This document shows, piece after piece, positions 1-7,041 of a stretch of 8,249 bases of DNA (positions are counted from its first letter, which is position 1; every line of letters begins with the position of its first letter). This DNA comes from Anaerolineaceae bacterium UBA6801 (GTDB lineage: Bacteria > Chloroflexota > Anaerolineae > Anaerolineales > Anaerolineaceae): positions 455-8,703 of the forward strand of contig DKFH01000146.1 of assembly GCA_002452315.1 (NCBI GenBank). The letters are read 5' to 3'. The notes beneath the pieces are model-generated. The model worked only from the letters and a program-made list of their open reading frames with translations, was not told the origin of the DNA and made no database searches. The translations under genes and the position numbers were made by a program.

Positions 1-238
1 TAGATAATAATAGTAGTTAATAGAATTAATCATGGATTTTGACAAATGATGAGCAATCATTGTGCGTTTTTCAACACCCTCTGTGCTTTTTAGTTTCATT
101 ATATTAAAGCTCCAATAACACCTCAGAATGGTCATAAGAGGTAGATAATTCGCAACTGTTTGAGAAACAGTGGGTTAATACTGGTGATGTGTATGCTCAT
201 CTATTGGTTTATAAACGTTTAGTAAGAAAGGAAAGCTT
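1..238. other. AT-rich intergenic leader upstream of the DegV-family gene
   Basis: No gene can be supported here: all plus-strand frames have early stops, and the only minus-strand frame open to the left edge is 11 codons with no ribosome binding site. Visible structure: a consensus-like TTGACA at 39-44 without a matching -10; a 6-bp inverted repeat (45-50 with 56-61); two near-identical blocks TGTGCGTTTTT (61-71) and TGTGCTTTTT (82-91), 21 bases apart; a perfect 7-bp inverted repeat with a 3-base loop at 155-171; and the palindrome GTTTATAAAC at 207-216. A promoter for the downstream gene probably lies here, but I cannot place it with confidence. Confidence 0.6.
155..171. repeat. Perfect 7-bp inverted repeat upstream of the DegV-family gene
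   Basis: The sequence ACTGTTT-GAG-AAACAGT is a perfect inverted repeat with a 3-base spacer, about 70 bases before the start codon. It has no T-tract, so it does not look like a terminator. It could be an operator half-site pair or a weak RNA hairpin; a repeat this short can occur by chance in AT-rich DNA. Confidence 0.4.
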
Positions 239-1111
239 ATGTCTAAAATTGCTGTTGTAACTGATTCCACTGCTTATTTATCTGAAGAAATCATTTCCAC
301 TTATGGAATCACGGTTGTCCCTTTGGTCGTCATCTGGGGAGAAGAGACCTTCCTCGATAACATCGATATCGGTCCAAAAGAATTTTATGAGCGACTATCA
401 ACTGCAGATGTGATGCCATCCACATCCCAGCCAACCGTCCAGGCCTTTGCTGATGTGTTCAAAAAACTGCATGCTGAAGGCTACGATATCCTGACCGTTG
501 TGATCTCATCAGCCCTCTCCGGAACACTGGATTCTGCCATCCAGGCAAAGAAGATGGTCCCGGACGCCAATATCACCCTGATCGATTCCCTATGCACATC
601 GCTCCCCCTGGCCTTCATGGCCATAGCAGCCGCACGTGCCGCTCAGAATGGCGCCACACTGGAAGAATGCACCAAATTCGTTGAAACTGTGCGTGAGCAC
701 ACCCAGGTGTTTTTCGCTGTGGAGACCCTTGAGTTCCTTCATCGCGGCGGCCGCATCGGAGGTGCATCCAGATTTTTAGGTACAGCATTGGGGCTTAAAC
801 CCATCCTCTACTTCGAAGAAGGAAAAATAGAAGCCCTCGAAAAAGTGCGTACATCCAAAAAGGCCCACATACGCTTGGTCGAACTGGTTGAAGCGGGGGT
901 TGATGGCAAATCACCGGTGAATTTTGTCGGCGTGGTGCATGCAGACTCTGAAGAGACCGCGTCTGAGCTGCTTAACCTTGCAGAAGAAAAATTCCAGCCG
1001 GACGAACTCATGCTGGCCAGCCTCAGCCCGGTTATCGGCACCCATACCGGCCCTGGGACGATTGGTATCGCCTATGTCGCCGGAATTGATTCGGACCTGC
1101 TCAAGGGCTGA
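239..1111 (+). CDS. DegV family fatty-acid-binding protein (FakB-like)
   Basis: This 290-residue protein has the usual length and motif order of the DegV family. It shows TDSTAYL at 8-14, STSQP at 61-65, SSALSGT at 90-96, LHRGGRIG at 167-174, GLKPIL at 185-190 and GTHTGPGTIG at 267-276. In characterised members (FakB of Gram-positive bacteria) the protein binds a single fatty acid and presents it to the kinase FakA for phosphorylation. The Ser/Thr in the STSQP region and the His in the GTHTGPG motif contact the carboxylate; both are present. It is cytosolic, with no signal peptide or membrane segment. The ATG start has AAAGGA at 227-232 with a 6-base spacer. No fakA-like gene is adjacent, so which lipid it binds, and its kinase partner, are unknown. 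A hairpin terminator follows, so it is probably monocistronic. The family call is firm; the fatty-acid role is by family. Confidence 0.93.
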   Translation: MSKIAVVTDSTAYLSEEIISTYGITVVPLVVIWGEETFLDNIDIGPKEFYERLSTADVMPSTSQPTVQAFADVFKKLHAEGYDILTVVISSALSGTLDSAIQAKKMVPDANITLIDSLCTSLPLAFMAIAAARAAQNGATLEECTKFVETVREHTQVFFAVETLEFLHRGGRIGGASRFLGTALGLKPILYFEEGKIEALEKVRTSKKAHIRLVELVEAGVDGKSPVNFVGVVHADSEETASELLNLAEEKFQPDELMLASLSPVIGTHTGPGTIGIAYVAGIDSDLLKG

Positions 1112-1149
1112 ACCTAACCGAATCGAAAAATTTCCACATATATCTTAAA

Positions 1150-1178
1150 GGCTGCTGTTTTACCAGCAGCCCTTTTTT
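1150..1178 (+). terminator. Intrinsic terminator of the DegV-family gene
   Basis: An 8-bp perfect stem, GGCTGCTG (1150-1157) with CAGCAGCC (1164-1171), encloses the loop TTTTAC. It is followed by one C and six T residues (1173-1178). It lies 38 bases after the stop codon, in the correct orientation, and separates this gene from the DUF1015 gene. Confidence 0.92.
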
Positions 1179-1287
1179 GTTTGAAAATCAGGTCTTAGGT
1201 TCAAAAAATCCTCCCCCCACTCCCACATAGATCGGGAATTCGGTTAAAATGGAAATCTGACCACTCACCAAACAAAGGAATAATCAA

Positions 1288-2613
1288 ATGACAATAGCCA
1301 ACGAAATCGGTCTGAAAATTCCCCGGATACTCCTCCCAAAATCTTCGCTGGAGATGCAAAAGTGGGCGGTAATCGCCTGTGACCAATTTACCGCAGAGCC
1401 TGAATACTGGCAAGCAGTGGAAAACATTGTCGGCGATGCGCCGTCAACCTACCATATGATCCTGCCCGAAGTGTATCTCGACACACCCGAGGAAGAAAAC
1501 CGGATCAAACGTACCCATCTCGTCATGCAAAACTATCTCGAATCAGGCGTATTTGAACCCCTGGAAGGGTTTATCTACGTCCGCCGTACGTACAAGGGTC
1601 AAACCCGGCGTGGTTTGATGGTCTGCCTCGATTTGCAACATTACGATTACACCCAGGGCGCCCAAACGCTGATCAGGGCCACAGAGGGAACCATCATTGA
1701 CCGACTCCCACCCCGCATCCGCATCCGCAAACAGGCTCCGCTGGAATGCCCGCACATTTTGGTCTTATTCGACGACCCGCAGGAGACTGTCTTCGGCCCG
1801 CTGGATGCCGCCCTCCACCAATTTACACAGCTGTATGACTTTGAACTCATGCTCGGCAGCGGCCATCTGCAGGGCTACGCAGTCAGCGATGACCAAACCC
1901 AGGCAAGCATCATTCAAGCCTTGCAAGCCCTCATCGTCCCCGAGACCTTTGCGGCTAAATATGACCTGCCGCCTGGGGCACATCAACCCCTGCTGTTTGC
2001 CATGGGTGACGGAAACCATTCACTGGCCACCGCCAAAGCAATTTGGGAAGAGCTCAAGCCATCAGTAAGCCCTGATCACCCCGCCCGGTATGCCCTGGTT
2101 GAAATCGAAAACGTGCACGACCCGGCCCTGACCTTTGAACCCATTCACCGCCTCTTATTTGATGTGAAGGCCGATATCCTCCAGGAAATGCGCGCCGATT
2201 GGGGAGATCGGCTGGTGGTAAAGACGATGGACTCGCCTGAGGCGTTGTTCTCCGCTGTCGATTCAGCCGCAGGAAATGGGCATCCAATCGGCATGCTCTC
2301 ACCTGATGGCCTGAAATTGATCAAGATCCTTGATCCGCAGGATAACCTGCCTGTCGGCACGCTGCAAAAATTCCTGGATGCCTTCCTTGAACACGGCGGC
2401 GCCGAGAAGATCGATTATGTCCACGGGACGGAAGTCCTGCTGGATAAAGGCTTGCAAAGCAATAATGCGGGCTTCTATGTGCCCGGTATGGACAAATCAG
2501 ACCTGTTCAAAACGGTCATAATGGATGGCGCCCTGCCGCGTAAGACCTTTTCCATGGGTGAAGCCAAAGAAAAGCGTTTCTATATGGAATGCCGCCGGAT
2601 TCAATCTGTATGA
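1288..2613 (+). CDS. DUF1015 family protein (COG4198-like), function unknown
   Basis: This 441-residue soluble protein is recognised as DUF1015. It has KWAVIACDQFT at 25-35, PSTYHMILPEVYL at 52-64, GDGNHSLATAK at 240-250, VEIENVHDPALTFEPIHR at 271-288 and a conserved C-terminal stretch around LPRKTFSMGEAKEK (416-429). The length fits a complete family member. The GDGNHS block, with its invariant-looking Asp and His, suggests a catalytic or ligand-binding site, but no reaction is established for the family. In some other bacteria DUF1015 genes sit near serine-biosynthesis genes; none are seen here. The ATG start is preceded by AAAGGA at 1274-1279 with an 8-base spacer. A TAAAAT at 1245-1250 could be a -10 box, but I see no good -35. 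Its TGA stop overlaps the ATG of the downstream lipoprotein gene, so the two are probably cotranscribed and translationally coupled. Family certain, function unknown. Confidence 0.92.
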   Translation: MTIANEIGLKIPRILLPKSSLEMQKWAVIACDQFTAEPEYWQAVENIVGDAPSTYHMILPEVYLDTPEEENRIKRTHLVMQNYLESGVFEPLEGFIYVRRTYKGQTRRGLMVCLDLQHYDYTQGAQTLIRATEGTIIDRLPPRIRIRKQAPLECPHILVLFDDPQETVFGPLDAALHQFTQLYDFELMLGSGHLQGYAVSDDQTQASIIQALQALIVPETFAAKYDLPPGAHQPLLFAMGDGNHSLATAKAIWEELKPSVSPDHPARYALVEIENVHDPALTFEPIHRLLFDVKADILQEMRADWGDRLVVKTMDSPEALFSAVDSAAGNGHPIGMLSPDGLKLIKILDPQDNLPVGTLQKFLDAFLEHGGAEKIDYVHGTEVLLDKGLQSNNAGFYVPGMDKSDLFKTVIMDGALPRKTFSMGEAKEKRFYMECRRIQSV

Positions 2614-3452
2614 TCAAATTTCTGGTGCTGGTTTTGATGTTTATCCTCACTGCTTGCCAGCCTGAACCGCTGGCAAGCACCCCCACGTCAACACCAGCAC
2701 TACCAGAAGCTACCCATACGGCGACCCCAACCTCAACCCTCACCAGCACACCCACGCCGACCTTCACCCCCAGCCTGACGCCTACACCAGCGTTTGAGGT
2801 GTGTTCACCCTTGGAAGAGGAAAGCTTTGAGAGCCTGCCATCAATCCTGGTCAATCCCCTCAACATACCGCCAAACTTTGGTCAGGATACCGGCCACCAT
2901 GGCGTTGATTTTGCCTATTACCGACGCGGTGACCGAATGTCTATCGAAGGAATCGAGATCTACGCCATCATGGGTGGGCATACCGTTCTTTCCCTCACCG
3001 AGGATGATATCCCCTATGGCTATGCCATCCTGATCGAAACACCCCTCTCAACACTACCCGCACAGGTGCAGAAAGTGCTCCTGGCGGGTTACCTGCCAGT
3101 ACCCGAGGACCCCAACTATCGCCTGTATTGCCCCGAACTGCCTGCCCCCACTCACAGCGGTGATTATGCTGTGTATCACCTGTATGCCCACATGCAGAGC
3201 CCACCCCAACAGCAGCCTGGCGACCCTATCGCCTGCGGGCAGACTCTGGGCACTGTCGGTAATACTGGCTATTCCAGCAACCCCCATCTCCATTTAGAGT
3301 CCCGCCTGGGCCCAGCCGGGGCGCAATTTGAGTCCATGGCACATTATGAAACCACCAATAACCCCCAACAGATGGGTAATTACTGCCTGTGGCGCATGAG
3401 CGGCCACTACCAGCTGTTTGACCCCTTTATCCTTTTTGATGCCGTTGAGTGA
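2610..3452 (+). CDS. M23-family (LytM-like) metallopeptidase lipoprotein
   Basis: Starting at the ATG that overlaps the preceding stop (ATGA), the product is 280 residues. It has a short lipoprotein signal (MIKFLVLVLMFI) and the lipobox LTAC with Cys at 16. Next is a linker (23-60) in which 29 of 38 residues are Thr, Pro or Ser, and then an M23 domain. GHHGVDFA at 95-102 supplies the HxxxD ligands H96 and D100. HLYAHM at 190-195 supplies the likely catalytic H195. NPHLHLES at 224-231 supplies HxH (H226, H228). All expected zinc and catalytic residues are present, so it should be active, probably a cell-envelope hydrolase tethered outside the membrane. The core carries an insertion at about 145-185 and four cysteines (65, 174, 209, 259), possibly disulfide-bonded. 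An in-frame ATG at 2589 would add seven residues before the signal, so 2610 is preferred. No Shine-Dalgarno is evident before 2610, consistent with translation by reinitiation. The peptide substrate is unknown. Confidence 0.88.
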   Translation: MIKFLVLVLMFILTACQPEPLASTPTSTPALPEATHTATPTSTLTSTPTPTFTPSLTPTPAFEVCSPLEEESFESLPSILVNPLNIPPNFGQDTGHHGVDFAYYRRGDRMSIEGIEIYAIMGGHTVLSLTEDDIPYGYAILIETPLSTLPAQVQKVLLAGYLPVPEDPNYRLYCPELPAPTHSGDYAVYHLYAHMQSPPQQQPGDPIACGQTLGTVGNTGYSSNPHLHLESRLGPAGAQFESMAHYETTNNPQQMGNYCLWRMSGHYQLFDPFILFDAVE

Positions 3453-3457
3453 GCCAC

Positions 3458-3485
3458 TTGACAGACTGAACAAATGTGCTAAAAT
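3458..3485 (+). promoter_or_regulatory. Sigma70-type recA promoter
   Basis: A perfect -35 TTGACA (3458-3463) and a -10 TAAAAT (3480-3485) are separated by 16 bases. The -35 begins six bases after the stop of the lipoprotein gene. A second TATAAT at 3515-3520 lies closer to recA but lacks a recognisable -35. No terminator separates the upstream gene from recA, so read-through may add to this promoter. Confidence 0.78.
3467..3480 (+). promoter_or_regulatory. Candidate LexA (SOS) box in the recA promoter
   Basis: The sequence TGAACAAATGTGCT fills the spacer between the -35 and -10 elements of the recA promoter. It matches the Gram-positive type SOS box (CGAACRNRYGTTYC) at 11 of 14 positions, with half-sites GAAC and GTGC, one mismatch from GAAC-N4-GTTC. 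A repressor bound here would occlude RNA polymerase. That recA is LexA-regulated is well established in many bacteria; that this site is used is inferred from match and position. Confidence 0.6.
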
Positions 3486-3594
3486 AGATTTAATTCATCA
3501 GGAAACACTTGGACTATAATTGGTCTATACAAAAGTTACGTTTCAATCACATTTACACATCCTCCCATGAGGAGCCCTAGAAAAGGATGGCGAC

Positions 3595-4647
3595 ATGGAT
3601 GACGCAAAAAAAGCAGTGTTGGACAAAGCGCTGAAGGACATTATCAAACGCTACGGTGAAGGTTCAATCATGAAACTGGGCGAGGCCAAACACCTCGCCG
3701 TGGATGCCATCCCCACCGGGTCGCTGTCCCTCGACATTGCCCTGGGTGTGGGCGGGATTCCCCGGGCGCGCATCACCGAGATCTTCGGCCCGGAGGCCTC
3801 CGGTAAGACGACCGTCTGCCAGCACATTGTGGCTGAAGCCCAAAAATTGGGCGGCACCGCGGCATTCATCGACATGGAGCATGCCCTCGACCCCGTCTAC
3901 GCCGCCAAATGCGGCGTCAATGTGGATGAGCTCCTCATCTCTCAACCTGACATGGGCGAGCAAGCCCTGGAGATCACCGAAACCCTGGTGCGCTCTGGCG
4001 CAGTGGACATCGTTGTGGTCGATTCTGTGGCTGCCCTGGTGCCCCGCTCAGAAATTGAGGGGGATATGGGCGACCCAACCATGGGCACCCAGGCGCGGCT
4101 GATGTCCCAGGCAATGCGCAAGCTCTCCGGCGCGATCAACCAGACACGTACGGCTGTGGTCTTCACCAACCAGCTGCGCCACAAAATCGGTGTGATGTTT
4201 GGCAATCCCGAAACCACCACCGGCGGCAACGCCCTTAAGTTCTATGCTTCTGTCCGCCTGGATGTGCGCCGCATTCAATCCATCAAGTCCGGTGCCGAGA
4301 TCGTTGGCAACCGCGTTAGGGTGCGGGTGGTGAAAAACAAGGTCGCTGCCCCCTTCCGCACGGCAGAATTTGACATCATGTACAACGAAGGCATCTCAAA
4401 GATCGGCGATGTTCTTGATTTAGGCGTTGAACTGGATATCATCAACAAACACGGCTCCTGGTATTCCTATGGCGATCTCCGCTTGGGGCAGGGTCGTGAG
4501 AATTCAAAGGAATTCCTGCGCCAAAATGAAGAGCTGGCCCTGGAAATCGAGAAAGCAATCCGCGAGCAAGCCATGGTGAGCGGTCCAGCGACCCCCTGGT
4601 CGGACACAGATGATAACTACACCGATGACGTGGATGACGAGGCCTAA
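3595..4647 (+). CDS. recA: Recombinase RecA
   Basis: This 350-residue protein is a full-length RecA, the DNA-dependent ATPase that forms filaments on single-stranded DNA, catalyses strand exchange and triggers LexA self-cleavage. Visible features: Walker A GPEASGKT at 65-72; MEHALDP at 94-100 with the catalytic Glu at 95; Walker B VVVDS at 140-144; loop L1 around EIEGDMGDPTMG at 153-164; loop L2 around GNPETTTGGNALK at 203-215; the polymer-core segment; and a C-terminal acidic tail rich in Asp (337-350). No intein or frameshift interrupts it. The ATG has AAGGA at 3583-3587 with a 7-base spacer. The preceding 142-base gap carries the promoter and SOS-like box. No recX or cinA follows; the next gene, ahcY, is convergent. 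Confidence 0.99.
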   Translation: MDDAKKAVLDKALKDIIKRYGEGSIMKLGEAKHLAVDAIPTGSLSLDIALGVGGIPRARITEIFGPEASGKTTVCQHIVAEAQKLGGTAAFIDMEHALDPVYAAKCGVNVDELLISQPDMGEQALEITETLVRSGAVDIVVVDSVAALVPRSEIEGDMGDPTMGTQARLMSQAMRKLSGAINQTRTAVVFTNQLRHKIGVMFGNPETTTGGNALKFYASVRLDVRRIQSIKSGAEIVGNRVRVRVVKNKVAAPFRTAEFDIMYNEGISKIGDVLDLGVELDIINKHGSWYSYGDLRLGQGRENSKEFLRQNEELALEIEKAIREQAMVSGPATPWSDTDDNYTDDVDDEA

Positions 4648-4709
4648 AAGCAAGCCCCCAACCTCGGCATCCTTCAACAAACATCCATTGACAAAACATT
4701 TATAACAAA

Positions 4710-4742
4710 AAAGGTCATCTCACTTGATCAGAGATGACCTTT
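4710..4742. terminator. Hairpin terminator between convergent recA and ahcY
   Basis: A 12-bp perfect stem (4710-4721 with 4731-4742) encloses a 9-base loop. Read on the minus strand it runs into TTTTTTG, an excellent terminator for the ahcY operon 21 bases after the ahcY stop. Read on the plus strand, three T residues are followed by the AT-rich GCAATTATTTTATT, a weaker but plausible terminator for recA. Confidence 0.88.
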
Positions 4743-4762
4743 GCAATTATTTTATTCCAATC

Positions 4763-6022
4763 CTACGTGCCTTCTTGCCAGGAGGACAGGTAAGCAATTT
4801 GCTCTTCCGTCAGCACATCAATCTCAACGCCTATCGATTCCAGCTTCAGCCGGGCAATTTCCATATCGATATCTTCAGGAACCGCGTACACCTTGTTTTC
4901 CAGCTTGTCCGCATTCTTGACCATATACTCTGCGCTTAATGCCTGGTTGGCAAAGGACATATCCATCACACTGGCGGGGTGCCCTTCGGCAGCGGCCAGG
5001 TTGATCAGCCGGCCCTCACCCAAAATGTGGATTGTCCGTCCATCCGGCAAGTCATAAGCCTCAACAAATGGCCGCACCAGGCGCTTTTCCACAGCCATCT
5101 CTTCCAGCGCGGGAATATTGATTTCCACATTGAAATGCCCGGAATTGGCCACAATCGCGCCATCTTTCATCGCCTCAAAATGGTGCTTATCCACTACATT
5201 GATATCACCGGTCAGGGTCACGAAGATTTCACCAATCGGCGCTGCTTCAATCATGGGCATCACCCGGAAGCCGTCCATTACCGCCTCCAGCGCCTTGAGG
5301 GGGTCCACTTCGGTCACAATCACATTGGCGCCCATGCCGCGGGCTCGCATTGCCAGGCCGCGCGCACACCAACCATAACCGCCCACCACAAAGGTCTTGC
5401 CAGCCAAAAGGATATTGGTGGCGCGTATCACGCCATCAATCGTGGATTGGCCAGTGCCATAGCGGTTGTCGAAGAAATGCTTTGTCATGGCATCATTTAC
5501 AGCAATCACCGGGAACTTCAACTCGTTATCCATGGCCATCGCCCGTAAGCGGATCACGCCCGTGGTGGTCTCCTCGGTGCCGCCGATGATCTCGACCAGC
5601 TGGTCACGCCGGTCTTTATGCAGGGTGCTGACTAAATCAGCGCCGTCATCCATCGTCAGGTGCGGTCGATGATCCAGGGCAGCATTGAGGTGCTTGTAGT
5701 AAGTGGCGTTGTCCTCGCCTTTGATCGCAAACACAGGGATCTCATAATGAGAGACCAGGCAGGCTGCCACATCATCCTGGGTCGAAAGTGGGTTCGAGGC
5801 CGTCAGCACAACATCCGCGCCGCCAGCCTGCAAGGCCCGCATCAGGTTCGCTGTTTCGGCCGTGACATGCAGACAGGCCGACATACGGATGCCCTCAAAA
5901 GGCCGTTCCTGTTCAAACCGTTGGATGATGGAGCGCAGAACAGGCATTTCCCGCTCTGCCCACTCAATCCTCCGTCGCCCACCCTCAGCGAGATTTATAT
6001 TCTTAATATCATAATTTTCCAT
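4763..6022 (-). CDS. ahcY: S-adenosylhomocysteine hydrolase (adenosylhomocysteinase), short type
   Basis: From the ATG at 6022 the product is 419 residues. It reversibly hydrolyses S-adenosylhomocysteine to homocysteine and adenosine using bound NAD, relieving product inhibition of methyltransferases. Seen: CLHVTAETANL at 50-60, SNPLSTQDDVAA at 76-87, DDGADL at 125-130, EETTTGV at 150-156, VNDAMTKHFFDN at 175-186 with the active-site Lys, the Rossmann motif GYGWCARG at 215-222 with an acidic residue (E238) at the strand end, NSGHFNVE at 293-300, and LAAAEGHPASVMDMSF at 342-357. It lacks the insertion and the C-terminal Lys/Tyr tail of the longer eukaryotic/proteobacterial forms, resembling archaeal and Thermotoga enzymes. 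A TTG start at 6034 is in frame, but the Shine-Dalgarno GGAGGA (6027-6032) lies between it and the ATG, so 6022 is chosen. It is the last gene of the mtnA operon, 48 bases after the kinase gene. Some short relatives prefer S-inosylhomocysteine, which cannot be excluded. Confidence 0.96.
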   Translation of the reverse strand: MENYDIKNINLAEGGRRRIEWAEREMPVLRSIIQRFEQERPFEGIRMSACLHVTAETANLMRALQAGGADVVLTASNPLSTQDDVAACLVSHYEIPVFAIKGEDNATYYKHLNAALDHRPHLTMDDGADLVSTLHKDRRDQLVEIIGGTEETTTGVIRLRAMAMDNELKFPVIAVNDAMTKHFFDNRYGTGQSTIDGVIRATNILLAGKTFVVGGYGWCARGLAMRARGMGANVIVTEVDPLKALEAVMDGFRVMPMIEAAPIGEIFVTLTGDINVVDKHHFEAMKDGAIVANSGHFNVEINIPALEEMAVEKRLVRPFVEAYDLPDGRTIHILGEGRLINLAAAEGHPASVMDMSFANQALSAEYMVKNADKLENKVYAVPEDIDMEIARLKLESIGVEIDVLTEEQIAYLSSWQEGT

Positions 6023-6049
6023 TAAATCCTCCAAATTTTTGTTAGCAGT

Positions 6050-6055
6050 ATCATA
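6050..6055 (-). promoter_or_regulatory. Weak candidate -10 box ahead of ahcY
   Basis: In the 48-base gap between the kinase and ahcY, the minus strand reads TATGAT (5 of 6 matches to consensus) with a poor -35-like TTCATA 16 bases upstream. It might give ahcY some independent transcription, but could be chance. Confidence 0.22.
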
Positions 6056-6070
6056 CCCGCTATTTCTTAA

Positions 6071-7039
6071 TTATGAACCCTGGATAAATATATCCAGCGC
6101 GCCCTGGTCATCAAATTTCGTTCGGAAACGATGGACAAAATCCTCCAGCAAATAACACTGGGATTGAGGCCCCTCTTGCTCTAAGGAATAGGTCGCAGCC
6201 AGCGCACCCATTTGAGCGCACAGCACAAGATCGAATCCGTTGACATAGCCCTTCAAAAAACCAGCCCTGAACGCATCTCCCACCCCTGTCGGATCCAGGA
6301 TCTGCTCGGGCGGGAAGGCGGGCACATCGCTGAGGAAGTGACCCCCTTTATACACACGTGAGCCCTGTTCAGCCCGTGTGATCACGGCAAAAGCCAATCC
6401 GCTTAAGATCTTCTCGCCTGTCATGCGGGTGTGTTTCTGTAAAAGCTCAAATTCATATTCGTTGACAAACAGCGCATGAGCACCGGCGATACCCTTACTC
6501 AATCCCGCCTCGTCCAGCCGGACGATTTGCTGGCTGGGATCAAACACATAGCGCACATTCAGTGCCTGGCACTCGTCCGCGTACTTGATCATTGCATCCG
6601 GCGCATTGGGTGAGATTACAACCAGGTCCTCATCTGTGAGGCTTAAATCAGCCATTGAAATTTGTGCCGCATCGGCCATGGCGCCAGCATAAAAACTGGC
6701 AATTTGTGCGTTCGAAAGATCCGTGTTGACGAAAAAAGAGGCAGTGAATTTATCCTCTATGATTTTCACCCCAGAGGTGTCCACACCGGCATTTTCAAGC
6801 ATTTGCCGGTATTCCGTAAAATCAACCCCGGCTGTGGCAACTAATTTTGGGCTTTCGCACAACAAACCCAGGTTGTAAGCGATATTTGCAGCAACCCCGC
6901 CGGGATGGCGCACCATATCATCAACTAAAAAAGAGAGGCTGATTGATTCAAGGTGTTCTGGCAAAATATGGTCTTTAAAATATCCCGGGAACGACATCAA
7001 GTAATCATACGCAATCGAACCTGTTAGAATAATGCTCAT
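6071..7039 (-). CDS. PfkB-family kinase, probable adenosine/nucleoside kinase
   Basis: This 322-residue cytosolic protein is a ribokinase-fold (PfkB) sugar/nucleoside kinase. The N-terminal signature GGVAANIAYNL is at 47-57, TRAEQGS at 221-227, and the C-terminal signature DPTGVGDAFRAGFL at 249-262 holds the anion hole and the catalytic base Asp255. NEYE at 193-196 fits the usual metal/ATP region. The DPTGxGDxxRAGFLxxY pattern and the sequence after it resemble archaeal nucleoside kinases of the MJ0406 type, from memory. Its place between mtnA and ahcY supports a job in removing the adenosine (or another nucleoside) made by SAH hydrolase, pulling that reversible reaction forward. Its ATG is 2 bases after the mtnA stop; the Shine-Dalgarno AGGA lies inside the last mtnA codons (7046-7049), so translation is coupled. 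Substrate is inferred; a sugar kinase or methylthioribose-related kinase is possible but less likely because mtnA does not need one after phosphorolysis of MTA. Confidence 0.85.
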   Translation of the reverse strand: MSIILTGSIAYDYLMSFPGYFKDHILPEHLESISLSFLVDDMVRHPGGVAANIAYNLGLLCESPKLVATAGVDFTEYRQMLENAGVDTSGVKIIEDKFTASFFVNTDLSNAQIASFYAGAMADAAQISMADLSLTDEDLVVISPNAPDAMIKYADECQALNVRYVFDPSQQIVRLDEAGLSKGIAGAHALFVNEYEFELLQKHTRMTGEKILSGLAFAVITRAEQGSRVYKGGHFLSDVPAFPPEQILDPTGVGDAFRAGFLKGYVNGFDLVLCAQMGALAATYSLEQEGPQSQCYLLEDFVHRFRTKFDDQGALDIFIQGS

Positions 7040-7041
7040 CG

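Noticed and set aside
1..33. Minus-strand frame open to the left edge, starting at 33
   Set aside because: Only 11 codons, mostly Tyr/Asn/Ile from AT-rich sequence, and no ribosome binding site.
2676..2789. Low-complexity repetitive DNA that could be read as a tandem repeat array
   Set aside because: It is in-frame coding sequence for the Thr/Pro/Ser stalk, with no exact repeat unit or spacer pattern; not CRISPR.
2516..2866. A 116-codon minus-strand open frame rich in Val/Gly across the DUF1015-lipoprotein junction
   Set aside because: The Val/Gly repeats are the complement of the Thr/Pro codons of the lipoprotein stalk; not a separate gene.
3567..3602. An 11-codon upstream frame overlapping the recA start codon
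   Set aside because: It has no Shine-Dalgarno, and recA has its own AAGGA at correct spacing; no sign of a regulatory peptide.
4979..5548. A 189-codon plus-strand open frame inside ahcY
   Set aside because: Antisense shadow of a highly conserved gene; no domain, no ribosome binding site, and unlikely amino acid content.
6023..6034. TTG start adding four residues to AhcY
   Set aside because: The strong GGAGGA ribosome binding site would lie inside the coding region; the ATG at 6022 uses it at normal spacing.
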